Counted from the stretch's first letter, positions 1-9,100 are shown. The stretch: 64,000 bases of DNA from Brachybacterium sp. YJGR34 (GCF_003347015.1 NZ_PNFB01000014.1:1-64000); one strand, 5' to 3'. A program made the numbers and translations. The notes: generated by a model from the letters alone, not told the origin.

Positions 1-43
1 GCCCGCAGGCACCGCCCCTCCTCGCCGTCGGGCGATCACTCGA

Positions 44-493
44 TCAGGAGACGCTCCGCGTCGCCTCGACCTGGACCGGGAGGCCGGCCGCGCGGTACGC
101 GCGGACGCCGCCGATGAGGTCCGTGGCGCGGTGGAAGCCGAGGTCCCGCAGGTCCCTCGCGGCGAGCGAGGAGTAGAACCCCTCGGTGCAGACCACGACC
201 ACCAGATCGTCGTGCTCCGGGCCGTCGTCCATCCGCTCCGCGCTGCCCGGGTCCAGCCGCCATTCGAGCACGAGGCGCTCGATGACGGTGGCCCCGGGGA
301 GATGCCCCTCGGCCTCGCGGAACGCGGCGGGGCGGATGTCCAGCACGTGCGCGCCCTGCTCCATCAGCGCAAGCAGCCGGTGCGGTGCGATGCGATCCAC
401 CCCGCGCCGTGAGGCCTCGAGGATCTCGTCGATGCTGTGGGCGCTCGCGGCGGCCGCGCGCCGCCTCCCGCCGCCGGGAACCTGCTCGGTCAC
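44..493 (-). CDS. Rhodanese-like domain protein
   Basis: A single rhodanese domain protein of 149 residues. The body reads HVLDIRPAAFREAEGHLPGA, the usual rhodanese strand and substrate-facing segment, followed by a cysteine loop (VVCTEGFYSS) in the position of the persulfide-carrying cysteine. Rhodaneses transfer sulfane sulfur between thiol acceptors in the cytoplasm; the partner cannot be read from sequence. The GTG start (complement 491-493) overlaps the TGA stop of the upstream DEAD-box helicase as GTGA, so translation is probably coupled. No signal peptide is visible. The family call is secure; the physiological substrate is unknown. Confidence 0.85.
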   Translation of the reverse strand: MTEQVPGGGRRRAAAASAHSIDEILEASRRGVDRIAPHRLLALMEQGAHVLDIRPAAFREAEGHLPGATVIERLVLEWRLDPGSAERMDDGPEHDDLVVVVCTEGFYSSLAARDLRDLGFHRATDLIGGVRAYRAAGLPVQVEATRSVS

Positions 494-1896
494 CGGGAGT
501 CGCCGGTGGAGGTCGAGTAGCGCGCGGGGGCGGACTCGCGGCGACCGCCGCCGGAGCGGCCCTGGCCACCCCGTCGGCCGCCGCCCGAGGGCTGGCCCTG
601 GGCGCGGCCGCGACCGCCGCCCTGACCGCGGCCGCCGCCCTGACCGCGACCGCGGCCGCCGCCCTGGCCACGGCCCTGACCCTGCTGCTGCGGGGCCGGG
701 GCGACCTCGCGCGGCTCGTGCATCTCGGTGCGCTCGCCCGGGGCGAGCTCCTGCAGCACGGCGCTCGTGGGGATCACACGTGCGTGGTACTCGGGGGTGA
801 TCCCCGCCTTGCGCATCAGGTCGCTGACGTCGCGCTTCTGCTCCGGCGTCTGCACGGTGATCACCGTCCCGGACTCGCCCGCACGGGCGGTGCGGCCCGA
901 GCGGTGCAGGTAGGCCTTGTGCTCGACGGGCGGATCGGCGTGGACGACGAGCGCCACCTCGTCGACATGGATGCCGCGGGCGGCGATGTCGGTGCAGACC
1001 ATCGTGGTCGCGCTCCCGGAGCCGAAGGCCTCGAGGTTCCGGGTGCGGGCGTTCTGCGAGAGGTTGCCGTGGAGGTCCACCGCGTCCACGCCGCGCGCGC
1101 TGAGCTTGCGGGCGAGGTTCTTCGCGCCGTACTTGGTGCGCGTGAACATGATCGTGCGTCCCGGAGCGGCCGCGAGATCGCGCAGCACGTCGAAGCGTGC
1201 GGCGGCGTCCACCTCGAGCACGTGGTGCTCCATGGTGCCCACGGGGCTCGTGGCCGGGTCCGCGGAGTGGGTGACGGGCTCGTGGAGGAACTGCTTGACG
1301 AGCTTGTTGACCCCGGAGTCGAGGGTGGCGGAGAAGAGCATCCGCTGGCCGCGCTTCGGGGTGGTCTCGAGGATGCGCTTGACCATCGGGAGGAAGCCCA
1401 TGTCGGCCATGTGGTCCGCCTCGTCGATGACGGTGATCTCGACGGCGCCGAGGTCCGCGTGCCCCTGACCCATGAGGTCGAGCAGGCGGCCGGGGCAGGC
1501 GATCAGCACGTCGATGCCGCCGGCGAGGGCCTTGACCTGGGGGTTCTGGCCGACCCCGCCGAAGACGACGGCGCTGCGCAGGCCGGCGGCGGCCTCCAGC
1601 GGCTGCAGGGACTCCGCGATCTGCGCGGCGAGCTCGCGGGTCGGGGCGAGGATCAGGGAGCGCGGGCGGCGCGCGGCGCGCTTGCGGGGCTCGGCGATCA
1701 GCCGCGCCACCAGCGGCAGCAGGAAGGCGTAGGTCTTGCCCGAGCCCGTGCGGCCCCGGCCCAGGACATCGCGTCCGGACAGGGAGTCCGGCAGCGTCGC
1801 GGCCTGGATGGGGGTGGGCTGGGTGATGCCCCGGGGCGCGAGGGCGCCGACCAGGACAGGGGGCACGCCGAGGCGTGCGAAATCGGGGGAGGTCAC
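490..1896 (-). CDS. DEAD-box RNA helicase with RGG-type tail
   Basis: ATP-dependent RNA helicase of 468 residues, probably acting in ribosome assembly or mRNA decay. Motifs occur in order: Q-motif region TPIQ near 28, Walker A GRTGSGKT at 48-55, PTREL at 85, CPGR (in place of TPGR) near 134, DEAD at 158-161, SAT at 189-191, and HRSGRTAR in the second RecA domain. Residues about 400-455 form a glycine/arginine/glutamine-rich tail of repeated GGGRGQ-like units, typical of RNA-binding tails in this family (RhlE/DeaD type). The start is GTG, with about 270 bp separating it from the divergent LacI gene. The 3' end overlaps the rhodanese start. Confidence 0.95.
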   Translation of the reverse strand: MTSPDFARLGVPPVLVGALAPRGITQPTPIQAATLPDSLSGRDVLGRGRTGSGKTYAFLLPLVARLIAEPRKRAARRPRSLILAPTRELAAQIAESLQPLEAAAGLRSAVVFGGVGQNPQVKALAGGIDVLIACPGRLLDLMGQGHADLGAVEITVIDEADHMADMGFLPMVKRILETTPKRGQRMLFSATLDSGVNKLVKQFLHEPVTHSADPATSPVGTMEHHVLEVDAAARFDVLRDLAAAPGRTIMFTRTKYGAKNLARKLSARGVDAVDLHGNLSQNARTRNLEAFGSGSATTMVCTDIAARGIHVDEVALVVHADPPVEHKAYLHRSGRTARAGESGTVITVQTPEQKRDVSDLMRKAGITPEYHARVIPTSAVLQELAPGERTEMHEPREVAPAPQQQGQGRGQGGGRGRGQGGGRGQGGGRGRAQGQPSGGGRRGGQGRSGGGRRESAPARYSTSTGDSR

Positions 1897-2167
1897 GGGA
1901 ATCCGTTCTGAAGATGCAGATCCCGCCCGTTGCGCGAGTGCCGGGCTGCCGTGGCAGCGGCGTCAGTGCTGCGCGGTCACCCCCGACGGGAGGACCTGTG
2001 CCGCGGCGGGATGACGGCACGCTGGACCCACGGTAGACCCGCCCGTGTCCAGGGGGAACGATCTTCCGTGCGGATGTGAGATACCCCTGTCCCACCTCCG
2101 GTCCGGGATACTGCCGGGAGGGCCGCAGCGGAGCACGGCATCACGAGGGATCGCGGAGGAGCACGAG

Positions 2168-3223
2168 ATGGCACGCAGGGTGAGCATCAAGGACGTCGCA
2201 CAGCACGCCGGGGTGTCGTGGAAGACCGTCTCGAACGTGGTCAACGAGCGCCCCGTGGTGCGCCCGGAGACGCGTGCGCGGGTGCTCGCGGCGATCGAGG
2301 AGCTCGGCTACGTGCCCAATCACGTGGGTCGGGAGCTGCGCGGCGGCCCCACCCGCTCGATCGCCCTCGTCGTCCCCGAGCTGCAGAACCCCTACTTCGC
2401 CCGGCTCGCCGAGCGGATGCAGGCCGCCGCCCGCGAGCGCGACTACACCGTGAGCGTCGAGGTCTCGCTGCACAGCATCGAGGTCGAGCGCGCCCACGTG
2501 CGCGGACGCACCGCCCGACCGGTCGACGCGGTGATCCTCTCGCCCTCCGCGCTGGACCCCGCGGACCTCTTCGAGCGCACCGCCGGACCGCCGGTGGTGC
2601 TGCTCGGGGAGCGGCTCCCCGGGGCCGCGAACGTCACGCACGTGGCGATCGACAACGTGGCCTCCGCGGCCGATGCCGTCAGCCATCTGGTCGCCGGTGG
2701 GCATCGCCGCCTGCTGTTCCTGGGCGCCGATCGCTCGGTACGCTCGACGGGCACCGATCGCCTGGCGGGCTTCCGCGCCGCGAGCCGCTACGCCGATCTC
2801 CCGCAGGATCCGGACCTGCTGCGCGAGGGGCTGGAGTGGACCCGGGAGGGCGGGTACCGGGAGACGCTCTCCGTGCTGGAGGCCGGGATCGAGGTCGACG
2901 GCGTGGTGGCCGCCAACGACCTCATGGCCCTCGGCGCGCTCCGCGCGCTGCGCGAGCGCGGGCTCGCGGTGCCCGAGGATGTCGCGGTGATCGGCTGGGA
3001 CGACGTCCCCGAGGCCGCCTGGTCGACGCCGACCCTGACCAGCATCGCCCCGGACCTCGAGGCGCTCGTCGCCGCGGCGCTGGACGCCGCGCTCGCCGCG
3101 AGCGGTGAGGCCGAGGGGGAGGAGAGCGCGGTCCCCGCGGGGGCGGAGGAGACCGTCATCGCGCACCGCCTGGTGGAGCGCGGCTCCACCCGGCCCGTCC
3201 CCGGCGCGGACGAGGGAGCCTGA
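2168..3223 (+). CDS. LacI-family transcriptional regulator
   Basis: Sugar-responsive repressor of 351 residues. An N-terminal helix-turn-helix and hinge (VSIKDVAQHAGVSWKTVSNV, then GYVPNHVGRELR) is followed by a periplasmic-binding-protein-like domain with family landmarks such as ALVVPELQNPYFA, AIDNVASAADAVSHL, GVVAANDLMALGAL and VIGWDDVPEA. The ATG has a GGAGGA ribosome site at 2155-2160. An upstream in-frame ATG at 2045 is ignored because the extension has no family similarity. The next gene, 115 bp downstream on the same strand, is a GH2 glycosidase, so local control of glycoside use is likely. The inducer is unknown, and I could not identify a convincing operator. Confidence 0.95.
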   Translation: MARRVSIKDVAQHAGVSWKTVSNVVNERPVVRPETRARVLAAIEELGYVPNHVGRELRGGPTRSIALVVPELQNPYFARLAERMQAAARERDYTVSVEVSLHSIEVERAHVRGRTARPVDAVILSPSALDPADLFERTAGPPVVLLGERLPGAANVTHVAIDNVASAADAVSHLVAGGHRRLLFLGADRSVRSTGTDRLAGFRAASRYADLPQDPDLLREGLEWTREGGYRETLSVLEAGIEVDGVVAANDLMALGALRALRERGLAVPEDVAVIGWDDVPEAAWSTPTLTSIAPDLEALVAAALDAALAASGEAEGEESAVPAGAEETVIAHRLVERGSTRPVPGADEGA

Positions 3224-3338
3224 GGACCGCGGCGGACACCTGGGATTCTCACGTTGCAATTCTGGGTCGGGTGCGCTTGACTGGTTCATGACCGATCGCG
3301 CCCCTCAGCGACGAGCACCACGATCCCAGGAGTCCTCC

Positions 3339-5291
3339 GTGCCCTCTTCCGCCCCTGCTCTCCCGGAGCACCTGCGCTCCCTGTTCGCCCGCGCCGAGGA
3401 GCTCGCCGCGCTGCTGGACGCCGCGCCGTCCGCCGCGCAGGACGCGCCCCGTCCCGAGCATCCCCGCCCCCAGCTGCAGCGCGATGCCTGGCTGACCCTC
3501 AACGGGACCTGGGAGTTCGAGATCGACCAGGGCGACTCGGGCCGCGAGCGCGGCCTGCTCGAGCGTGAGCTCGCCACCACCATCACGGTGCCCTTCGCCC
3601 CGGAGACCGAGGCCTCGGGGATCGGCAACCGCGACTTCCTCGAGGCGGTCTGGTACCGCCGCCGCGTGAGCATCCCGGCGAGCTGGGAGGGACTGCGCCC
3701 GATCCTGCGCTTCGAGGCCGTCGACCACGACGCGACCGTCTGGGCGGACGGCGTCGAGGTCGCCCGTCACCGCGGCGGCTTCACCCCCTTCGCGGCGGAC
3801 CTCTCCACCGTGCCCGGCGTCGTCGCCGGGTCCGAGGTGGAGATCGTGGTGCGCGCCCGTGACCCGCACGGCGCGCCGCAGGCCCGGGGCAAGCAGTCCC
3901 AGGTCTTCCGCCCCACCCACGCCGACTACCACCGCACCACCGGCATCTGGCAGAGCGTCTGGCTCGAGGGCGTCCCTGCCGACGAGATCCGCTCGCTGCG
4001 GGTGATCCCGTCCCTGGCCGGCGCCTCCTTCGCCGTGGACGTCCCGCTCGCGCGCAGCACCGCCGGCACCCGCCTCCAGGCCGTGCTCTCCGAGCCCGGC
4101 GGCGAGGAGGTGGCCCGCGCCGAGGTCCGCGCCGACCTCGACCTCGCCCCGCACCTCGCGCTCCAGGTCCCCGCGGACAAGGTCCGCGTGTGGGGCGCCG
4201 GCGCCCCCGAGCTGTACGCGCTGACGGTGCGCCTGCTGGACGCCGACGGCGCCGAGCTGGACGCGGTCCGCTCCTACACCGGCCTGCGCTCGACCTCGCT
4301 GAACGGACACGAGTACCGTCTCAACGGCGAGAAGGTCTTCCAGCGCCTGGTCCTCGACCAGGGCTACTGGGAGCAGTCCTTCATGACCGCCCCCGAGGAC
4401 GCCGCGTTCACGACCGACATCCGCCTCGCGCTCGAGGCCGGCTTCAACGGCGCCCGGCTGCACCAGAAGGTCTTCGACCAGCGCATGCTGTTCTGGGCGG
4501 ACCTTCACGGGTACCTCACCTGGGGCGAGTTCGGCGACTGGGGCGCGAACGGCTTCGGCCCCGAGGGGGACAACCAGCAGCCCACCGCGAGCTTCATCGG
4601 GCAGTGGATCGAGGCCGTCGGCCGCGACATCAACCACCCCAGCATCATCGGCTGGTGCCCGCTGAACGAGACCCACCAGGTGCTCCACGACCGGATCACG
4701 CAGCTGGACGACGTCACCCAGGCGATGTACGACGCGACCAAGCTCGCCGATCCCACCCGCCCCGTGCTCGACGCCTCGGGCTACTCGCATCGGGTGCGCG
4801 GGGCCGACGTCTACGACTCCCACTCCTACGAGCAGGATCCCGAGCGCTTCCGCGTCGAGCAGGCTCCTCTCGCCGAGGGCCGGCCCCACACCAACCGCCG
4901 CGAGCTCGGGATCGACGAGATGGCCTTCGCCGACGGCGCCTTCTCCCATGACTACGCCGGCCAGCCCTACTTCGTCTCCGAGTACGGCGGCATCTGGTGG
5001 AACGAGGAGGAGGCCCGGGCCGCGGAGGAGGCCTCCCGCGCCGGCAACAACGCCGCCGAGTCCTGGGGCTACGGCCAGCGGATCCGCAGCGAGGAGGAGC
5101 TCTACAAGCGCTTCGAGGGCCTGACCCGGGTGCTGCTCGAGGACCCGCTGATGTTCGGCTACTGCTACACGCAGATGACCGACGTCTTCCAGGAGAAGAA
5201 CGGCATCGTCGACTTCGCCCGCGGCCGCAAGCTGGACCTGTCCCGCCTGCGCGCCGTCCAGCAGCGGCCCGCCGCCTTCGAGCAGGACTGA
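3339..5291 (+). CDS. Glycoside hydrolase family 2 (beta-galactosidase/beta-glucuronidase-like)
   Basis: Retaining exo-glycosidase of about 650 residues. An N-terminal sugar-binding jelly-roll (NGTWEFEID, VWYRRRVSIP) and an immunoglobulin-like domain precede a TIM barrel. The predicted acid/base is Glu444 in PLNETH and the nucleophile is Glu548 in VSEYGG. There is no secretion signal, so it is probably cytoplasmic and acts on imported oligosaccharides. I chose the GTG at 3339 because AGGAG at 3328-3332 lies 6 bp before it; an in-frame ATG at 3288 lacks a ribosome site. The LacI regulator immediately upstream suggests substrate induction. Substrate preference (galactoside, glucuronide or mannoside) cannot be decided from sequence. 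Confidence 0.92.
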   Translation: MPSSAPALPEHLRSLFARAEELAALLDAAPSAAQDAPRPEHPRPQLQRDAWLTLNGTWEFEIDQGDSGRERGLLERELATTITVPFAPETEASGIGNRDFLEAVWYRRRVSIPASWEGLRPILRFEAVDHDATVWADGVEVARHRGGFTPFAADLSTVPGVVAGSEVEIVVRARDPHGAPQARGKQSQVFRPTHADYHRTTGIWQSVWLEGVPADEIRSLRVIPSLAGASFAVDVPLARSTAGTRLQAVLSEPGGEEVARAEVRADLDLAPHLALQVPADKVRVWGAGAPELYALTVRLLDADGAELDAVRSYTGLRSTSLNGHEYRLNGEKVFQRLVLDQGYWEQSFMTAPEDAAFTTDIRLALEAGFNGARLHQKVFDQRMLFWADLHGYLTWGEFGDWGANGFGPEGDNQQPTASFIGQWIEAVGRDINHPSIIGWCPLNETHQVLHDRITQLDDVTQAMYDATKLADPTRPVLDASGYSHRVRGADVYDSHSYEQDPERFRVEQAPLAEGRPHTNRRELGIDEMAFADGAFSHDYAGQPYFVSEYGGIWWNEEEARAAEEASRAGNNAAESWGYGQRIRSEEELYKRFEGLTRVLLEDPLMFGYCYTQMTDVFQEKNGIVDFARGRKLDLSRLRAVQQRPAAFEQD

Positions 5292-5361
5292 CCCGGACCG
5301 GGCCCGGCGGCGCGGGGATATTCGCGTGACCTCCCCGCCCCGCCGGGCCCAGGATGGGGCC

Positions 5362-6114
5362 ATGATCGATCAGACCCGCCTCTGGGACGAGCAGGCCGCC
5401 GCCGAGTACGACACCCCCGGCGAGGGCATGTTCGCCCCGGAGGTGCTGGGCCCCACCGTCGAGGTGCTCGCCGAGCTCGCCGCCGGGGGCCGGGCGCTCG
5501 AGCTCGCCGTCGGCACCGGGAGGGTGGCGATCGAGCTGACCGAGGCGGGCGTGGACGTCACGGGCATCGAGCTCTCGGGCGCGATGATCGCGCGCCTGCG
5601 CCAGAAGATCGGGCCGGAGGACCTGCCGGTGATCGAGGGCGACATGACCACCGCGAGCGCCGGGGAGGGGTTCTCCCTCGCCTACCTGGTGTTCAACACC
5701 ATCTCGAACCTGCTCTCCCAGGAGCAGCAGGTCGAGTGCTTCCGCAATGCCGCCCGCCACCTCGCCCCCGGCGGGTGCTTCGTCATCGAGCTGTGGGTGC
5801 CCCAGCTGCGGGCGCTGGCCCCCGGGCACGGCGGAACCGTCGAGGTCTCCGAGCCCGGCTACCTGCTCGTCGACACGATCGACACCCTCGCCCAGCACCT
5901 CGTCTCGCACCACGTGCGCTTCGACCCGGCGGTGGACGGCGCGCGCGGCGCGCGCATCGGCCGCACCCCGCACCGCTACATCTGGCCCTCCGAGCTGGAC
6001 CTCATGGCGCAGCTGGCGGGATTCACCCTCGAGAGCCGCTGGGCGGACTGGGACCGCTCGGAGTTCACCGCGGAGTCCCGCAGCCACGTGAGCGTGTACC
6101 GGCTGGCTCCGTAG
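5362..6114 (+). CDS. Class I SAM-dependent methyltransferase
   Basis: A 250-residue cytoplasmic methyltransferase with a Rossmann fold. Motif I is LELAVGTGRVAIEL, followed by VDVTGIELS (acidic ribose-binding residue), IEGDM and the post-motif LAPGGCFVIELW. The substrate is not predictable. The ATG at 5362 is preceded by AGGATGGGG; an in-frame GTG at 5326 is possible but adds only a basic, unconserved stretch. Its TAG stop at 6112-6114 is also the first half of a TAGACT box that sits 6 bp before the next gene, so the downstream acetyltransferase may have its own leaderless promoter inside the stop codon. Confidence 0.9.
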   Translation: MIDQTRLWDEQAAAEYDTPGEGMFAPEVLGPTVEVLAELAAGGRALELAVGTGRVAIELTEAGVDVTGIELSGAMIARLRQKIGPEDLPVIEGDMTTASAGEGFSLAYLVFNTISNLLSQEQQVECFRNAARHLAPGGCFVIELWVPQLRALAPGHGGTVEVSEPGYLLVDTIDTLAQHLVSHHVRFDPAVDGARGARIGRTPHRYIWPSELDLMAQLAGFTLESRWADWDRSEFTAESRSHVSVYRLAP

Positions 6115-6117
6115 ACT
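6112..6117 (+). promoter_or_regulatory. Putative leaderless -10 box (TAGACT) for the GNAT gene
   Basis: TAGACT ends 6 bp before the GTG start at 6124, the spacing expected when transcription starts at the start codon. The box overlaps the stop codon of the preceding methyltransferase gene. No clear -35 is seen. Confidence 0.5.
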
Positions 6118-6123
6118 TCTCCG

Positions 6124-7119
6124 GTGACCACGACCCATGCCCCGATCACCCGCTCCGCCCTCACCCTCGAGGACGTCCCGGCCCTCACCGCGCTGCTGAA
6201 CCGGATCGACGTCGCCGACCAGCTCGGCGAGCCCGTGCAGGAGCCGAGCGTCCGCGAGTGGCTCACCAGTCCCGAGCTCGACCTGCCGCGGGACACCCGA
6301 GCCCTGCGCGCAGGGGAGGAGCTGATCGGCGTCGCGATCGTCGATGTCCACGCCGCCGTGGACCGGGACGGGCGTGTGCGCTGCCAGCTGATGGGCGGCG
6401 TGGACCCGGAGCACCGCCGGCAGGGCCGGGGCACCGAGCTGCTGGACTGGTCCGAGGCCCGCGCTCTCGAGCTCGCCCGTGCGCGCCACGGGAGTGCGGA
6501 GAACGCGGTCCTGCGCATCGGCGGGGGCCGCGACCCGCAGGAGGGATCCGGTCCCGGCGGCGCGGAGGTCCGTCCGCTGCTCGAGCGTCGCGGCTATCGT
6601 CGCGCCCGCAGCTGGTTGGTCATGTCCTGCGCCCTGCCCGCGTCCGCGCCGGCGGCGGTCGACGGCGCGGAGATCATCGCGCCGACGGACGCGCTGCGCG
6701 AGGCGACGCACGCGGCGCATCTGGCCGCCTTCGCCGACCACTGGGGATCGGCACCGATCTCCGCCGAGCGCTGGAACCGCTTCTGGTCCGCGCACACCGC
6801 GCGCCGCGAGCTGTCCTCGATCGCGCGCGACGATCGCGGCACCGTGCTCGCCTACGTCCTCACCGACGAGGACGTCCCGGGCGTGCTCCACATCGCCCTG
6901 GTGGGCACCCGCCCCGAGGCGCGCGGCCGGGGCCTCGCCCGCGCCGCCATCGCCCACAGCCTCGCCGCCGGCTCCGCGGCCGGGTTCGCGCGGGCCGAGC
7001 TCGAGGTCGACGCCGAGTCGCTCACCGGCGCGACCCGCCTCTACGACGCCCTCGGCTTCGTGCGCGAGAGCGTCGTCGCGACCTTCGAGAAGCCGGCGGC
7101 CGGGGACGATGCGCCGTGA
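6124..7119 (+). CDS. Tandem GNAT acetyltransferase
   Basis: A 331-residue protein with two GNAT folds. Each half has an acetyl-CoA pyrophosphate-binding motif: VDPEHRRQGRGTELL near residues 98-112 and TRPEARGRGLARAAI in the C-terminal half, followed by LYDALGFVRESV, the usual GNAT ending. Double-GNAT proteins of this size are common in actinobacteria, where some acetylate small molecules such as antibiotics or mycothiol precursors; the substrate here is unknown. The GTG start lies directly after a TAGACT box. The stop overlaps the next start by GTGA (7116-7119), placing it first in a coupled operon with the dehydrogenase, RNase HI fusion, DUF418 and DUF4031 genes. Confidence 0.9.
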   Translation: MTTTHAPITRSALTLEDVPALTALLNRIDVADQLGEPVQEPSVREWLTSPELDLPRDTRALRAGEELIGVAIVDVHAAVDRDGRVRCQLMGGVDPEHRRQGRGTELLDWSEARALELARARHGSAENAVLRIGGGRDPQEGSGPGGAEVRPLLERRGYRRARSWLVMSCALPASAPAAVDGAEIIAPTDALREATHAAHLAAFADHWGSAPISAERWNRFWSAHTARRELSSIARDDRGTVLAYVLTDEDVPGVLHIALVGTRPEARGRGLARAAIAHSLAAGSAAGFARAELEVDAESLTGATRLYDALGFVRESVVATFEKPAAGDDAP

Positions 7120-8168
7120 GGGCGGTGCGCTACGACGGCTTCGGGGCGCAGCCCGCGCTGGCCGAGGTCCCCGACCCCGTGTGCCCGCCGCGCGGCGCCG
7201 TGATCGCCGTGCACGCCACCGGGGTGTGCCGCAGCGACTGGCACGCCTGGCAGGGCCATGACGACACCGTCCACCTGCCGCACATCCCCGGCCACGAGTT
7301 CGCCGGGGTGGTCCAGGAGGTGGGGGCCGGGGTCACGCGCGTCGCGCCCGGGGACCGGGTGACCGCGCCCTTCATCCTCTCCTGCGGGCGCTGCGCGCAG
7401 TGCCGGGCGGGGGCGACGCAGGTCTGCCCCGCCCAGCGCCAGCCCGGCTTCGACCTGCCCGGCTCCTGGGCGGAGCAGGTGGTGGTCATCGAGGCGGACC
7501 ACAACCTCGTCCCCCTCCCGGACGGGATCGACATGACGCTCGCGGCGGGTCTGGGCTGCCGGGTGGGCACCGCGTATCACGCCGTGAGGGCGCAGGCGGC
7601 GGTGACGCCCGGCGAGTGCGTGGTCGTGTACGGCTGCGGAGGCCTCGGGCTCGCCGCGGTGCAGGTCGCCCGCGCCATCGGGGCCGAGGTGCTCGCCGTC
7701 GACGTCTCCGAGCGCGCCCTCGCGGCCGCCGCGGCGCTGGGCGCGACCCCGGTGCCCTTCGCCGCCGACGTCGCCGAGCAGGTCCGGGCGGCGACGGACG
7801 GCGGGGCCGACGTGAGCCTCGACGCGCTCGGCTCCGCCGCGACCGCCGGAGCGGCGCTGAGCTCCCTGCGCCCCCGCGGACGCCACGTCCAGGTGGGCCT
7901 GCTGCTCGGCGAGGACGCCGAGGCGCCCCTGCCGATGGGCCGGGTGATCGCCCAGGAGCTGCAGATCCTCGGCAGCCACGGCCTCGCCGCCGCCGAGTAC
8001 CGGGACCTGCTGGAGGAGATCGCCGGCGGCCGCCTCGACCTCGGGGCGACCGTCGGCCGGCTCCTGGACCTCGAGGACCTCCCCGCGGCGATGCTCGCCA
8101 TGGATCACCCGCCCACCAGCGCCGGGATGACGATCGCCCGCGTGGGCTGTGGAACGATGAGCGCATGA
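7116..8168 (+). CDS. Zinc-dependent alcohol dehydrogenase
   Basis: Medium-chain dehydrogenase of 350 residues that oxidises alcohols or reduces aldehydes with NAD(P). Catalytic zinc ligands are Cys38 (GVCRSDWH) and His60-Glu61 (GHEFAG). The structural zinc lobe is complete, with Cys90, Cys93, Cys96 and Cys104. The cofactor fold shows GCGGLGLAAVQVA followed by an acidic residue (AVD), which favours NAD over NADP. The GTG start overlaps the GNAT stop (GTGA) and its own stop overlaps the RNase H start (ATGA at 8165-8168), so it is translationally coupled on both sides. The substrate is not predictable. Confidence 0.93.
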   Translation: MRAVRYDGFGAQPALAEVPDPVCPPRGAVIAVHATGVCRSDWHAWQGHDDTVHLPHIPGHEFAGVVQEVGAGVTRVAPGDRVTAPFILSCGRCAQCRAGATQVCPAQRQPGFDLPGSWAEQVVVIEADHNLVPLPDGIDMTLAAGLGCRVGTAYHAVRAQAAVTPGECVVVYGCGGLGLAAVQVARAIGAEVLAVDVSERALAAAAALGATPVPFAADVAEQVRAATDGGADVSLDALGSAATAGAALSSLRPRGRHVQVGLLLGEDAEAPLPMGRVIAQELQILGSHGLAAAEYRDLLEEIAGGRLDLGATVGRLLDLEDLPAAMLAMDHPPTSAGMTIARVGCGTMSA

Positions 8169-9100
8169 GCATCACCGCAGCTGCCGACGGCTCCGCCCTC
8201 GGCAACCCCGGGCCCGCCGGCTGGGCCTGGTACATCGACGAGACCACCTGGCGAGCGGGCGGCTGGCCCCACGGCACCAACAACATGGGCGAGCTGAAGG
8301 CCGTGCTGGACCTGCTCGAGGCCACCGCGGCGGACGCGGATCAGCACCTGCGGATCCTCTGCGACAGCCAGTACGTCATCAACTCGGTGACGAAGTGGAT
8401 GCCGGGCTGGAAGCGCAAGGGCTGGCGCAAGAAGGACGGCAAGCCGGTGCTGAACGTCGAGCTGCTGAAGGACATCGACCGCGCCCTCGCCGGACGCAGC
8501 GTCGAGTTCGAGTGGGTCAAGGGGCATTCGGGCCATGCGCTGAACGAGGCCGCCGACCGGCGTGCGAACGCCGCCGCGACGGCCTTCTCGCGAGGACGCG
8601 ATCCGGAGTGCGGGCCCGGGTACCGGGCCGCGGCCGCTGCGGTCCCGGCCGACGAGCCCGCCGACGACCTGTTCAGCCTCCTGGACCGGACCGCCCCCGA
8701 GCCCTCACGCTGCTCGAGCGCCGGCGAGGAGACCGTCCTGGTGGCCGACGCCCCCGGTGCGACGTCCTTCGAGCAGGTCACCTCGCGCGAGCTCGCCCTG
8801 CTCTCCGACGCCCTGCGCGCCGATCCGCCCAGCGCCGCCGAGCTGCTGCACCCGGAGTTCACCGAGATCGGTGCGAGCGGGCGGCGCTACGACCGCGAGG
8901 AGATCCTCGCCGCCCTCGCCCCGGTCCCCGGGCTGCGCGCCGAGGAGCTCGTCGCCGAGGAGATCGTGCCGGGCGCCGTGCTCCTGCAGTACACGACCGT
9001 CGGCCCGCACGGCACCGCGCACCGCAGCTCGCTCTGGGTGCGCACGCGCGACCGCTGGCTGCTGCGGCACCACCAGGGCACGCCGGTCGACCCCCGCTGA
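8165..9100 (+). CDS. RNase HI fused to an NTF2-like (DUF4440-type) domain
   Basis: The N-terminal 140 residues are a ribonuclease HI, which cleaves RNA in RNA:DNA hybrids. The four-residue metal site is intact (Asp8, Glu43, Asp67, Asp131), with catalytic-loop His121 in KGHSGHALNEAAD and a basic handle WKRKGWRKK. After an alanine-rich linker, residues about 195-310 match a DUF4440/SnoaL-like cone fold (ELLHPEFTEIGASGRRYDRE, then LLQYTTVG and RTRDRWLLRHHQGTPV). Typical bacterial RNase HI is about 150 residues, so the second half is an added domain of unknown function, perhaps ligand binding. It overlaps the upstream dehydrogenase by ATGA and the downstream DUF418 gene by one base (TGATG). Confidence 0.9.
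   Translation: MSITAAADGSALGNPGPAGWAWYIDETTWRAGGWPHGTNNMGELKAVLDLLEATAADADQHLRILCDSQYVINSVTKWMPGWKRKGWRKKDGKPVLNVELLKDIDRALAGRSVEFEWVKGHSGHALNEAADRRANAAATAFSRGRDPECGPGYRAAAAAVPADEPADDLFSLLDRTAPEPSRCSSAGEETVLVADAPGATSFEQVTSRELALLSDALRADPPSAAELLHPEFTEIGASGRRYDREEILAALAPVPGLRAEELVAEEIVPGAVLLQYTTVGPHGTAHRSSLWVRTRDRWLLRHHQGTPVDPR

Noticed and set aside
44-2095. A single very long minus-strand frame covering the rhodanese and most of the helicase region.
   Set aside because: Only its final 150 codons look like protein. The rest is the high-GC shadow of the helicase gene in another frame; the real rhodanese starts at the GTG overlapping the helicase stop.
3224-3338. A LacI-type operator upstream of the GH2 gene.
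   Set aside because: TTGCAA and GGTTCATGACC are short or imperfect and lack the central CG typical of this family; not strong enough to list.
5736-7115. An open frame upstream of the alcohol dehydrogenase that could extend it by 460 codons.
   Set aside because: The extension is Arg/Pro-rich shadow coding opposite the codon pattern of the methyltransferase and GNAT genes; the dehydrogenase family start fits the GTG at 7116.
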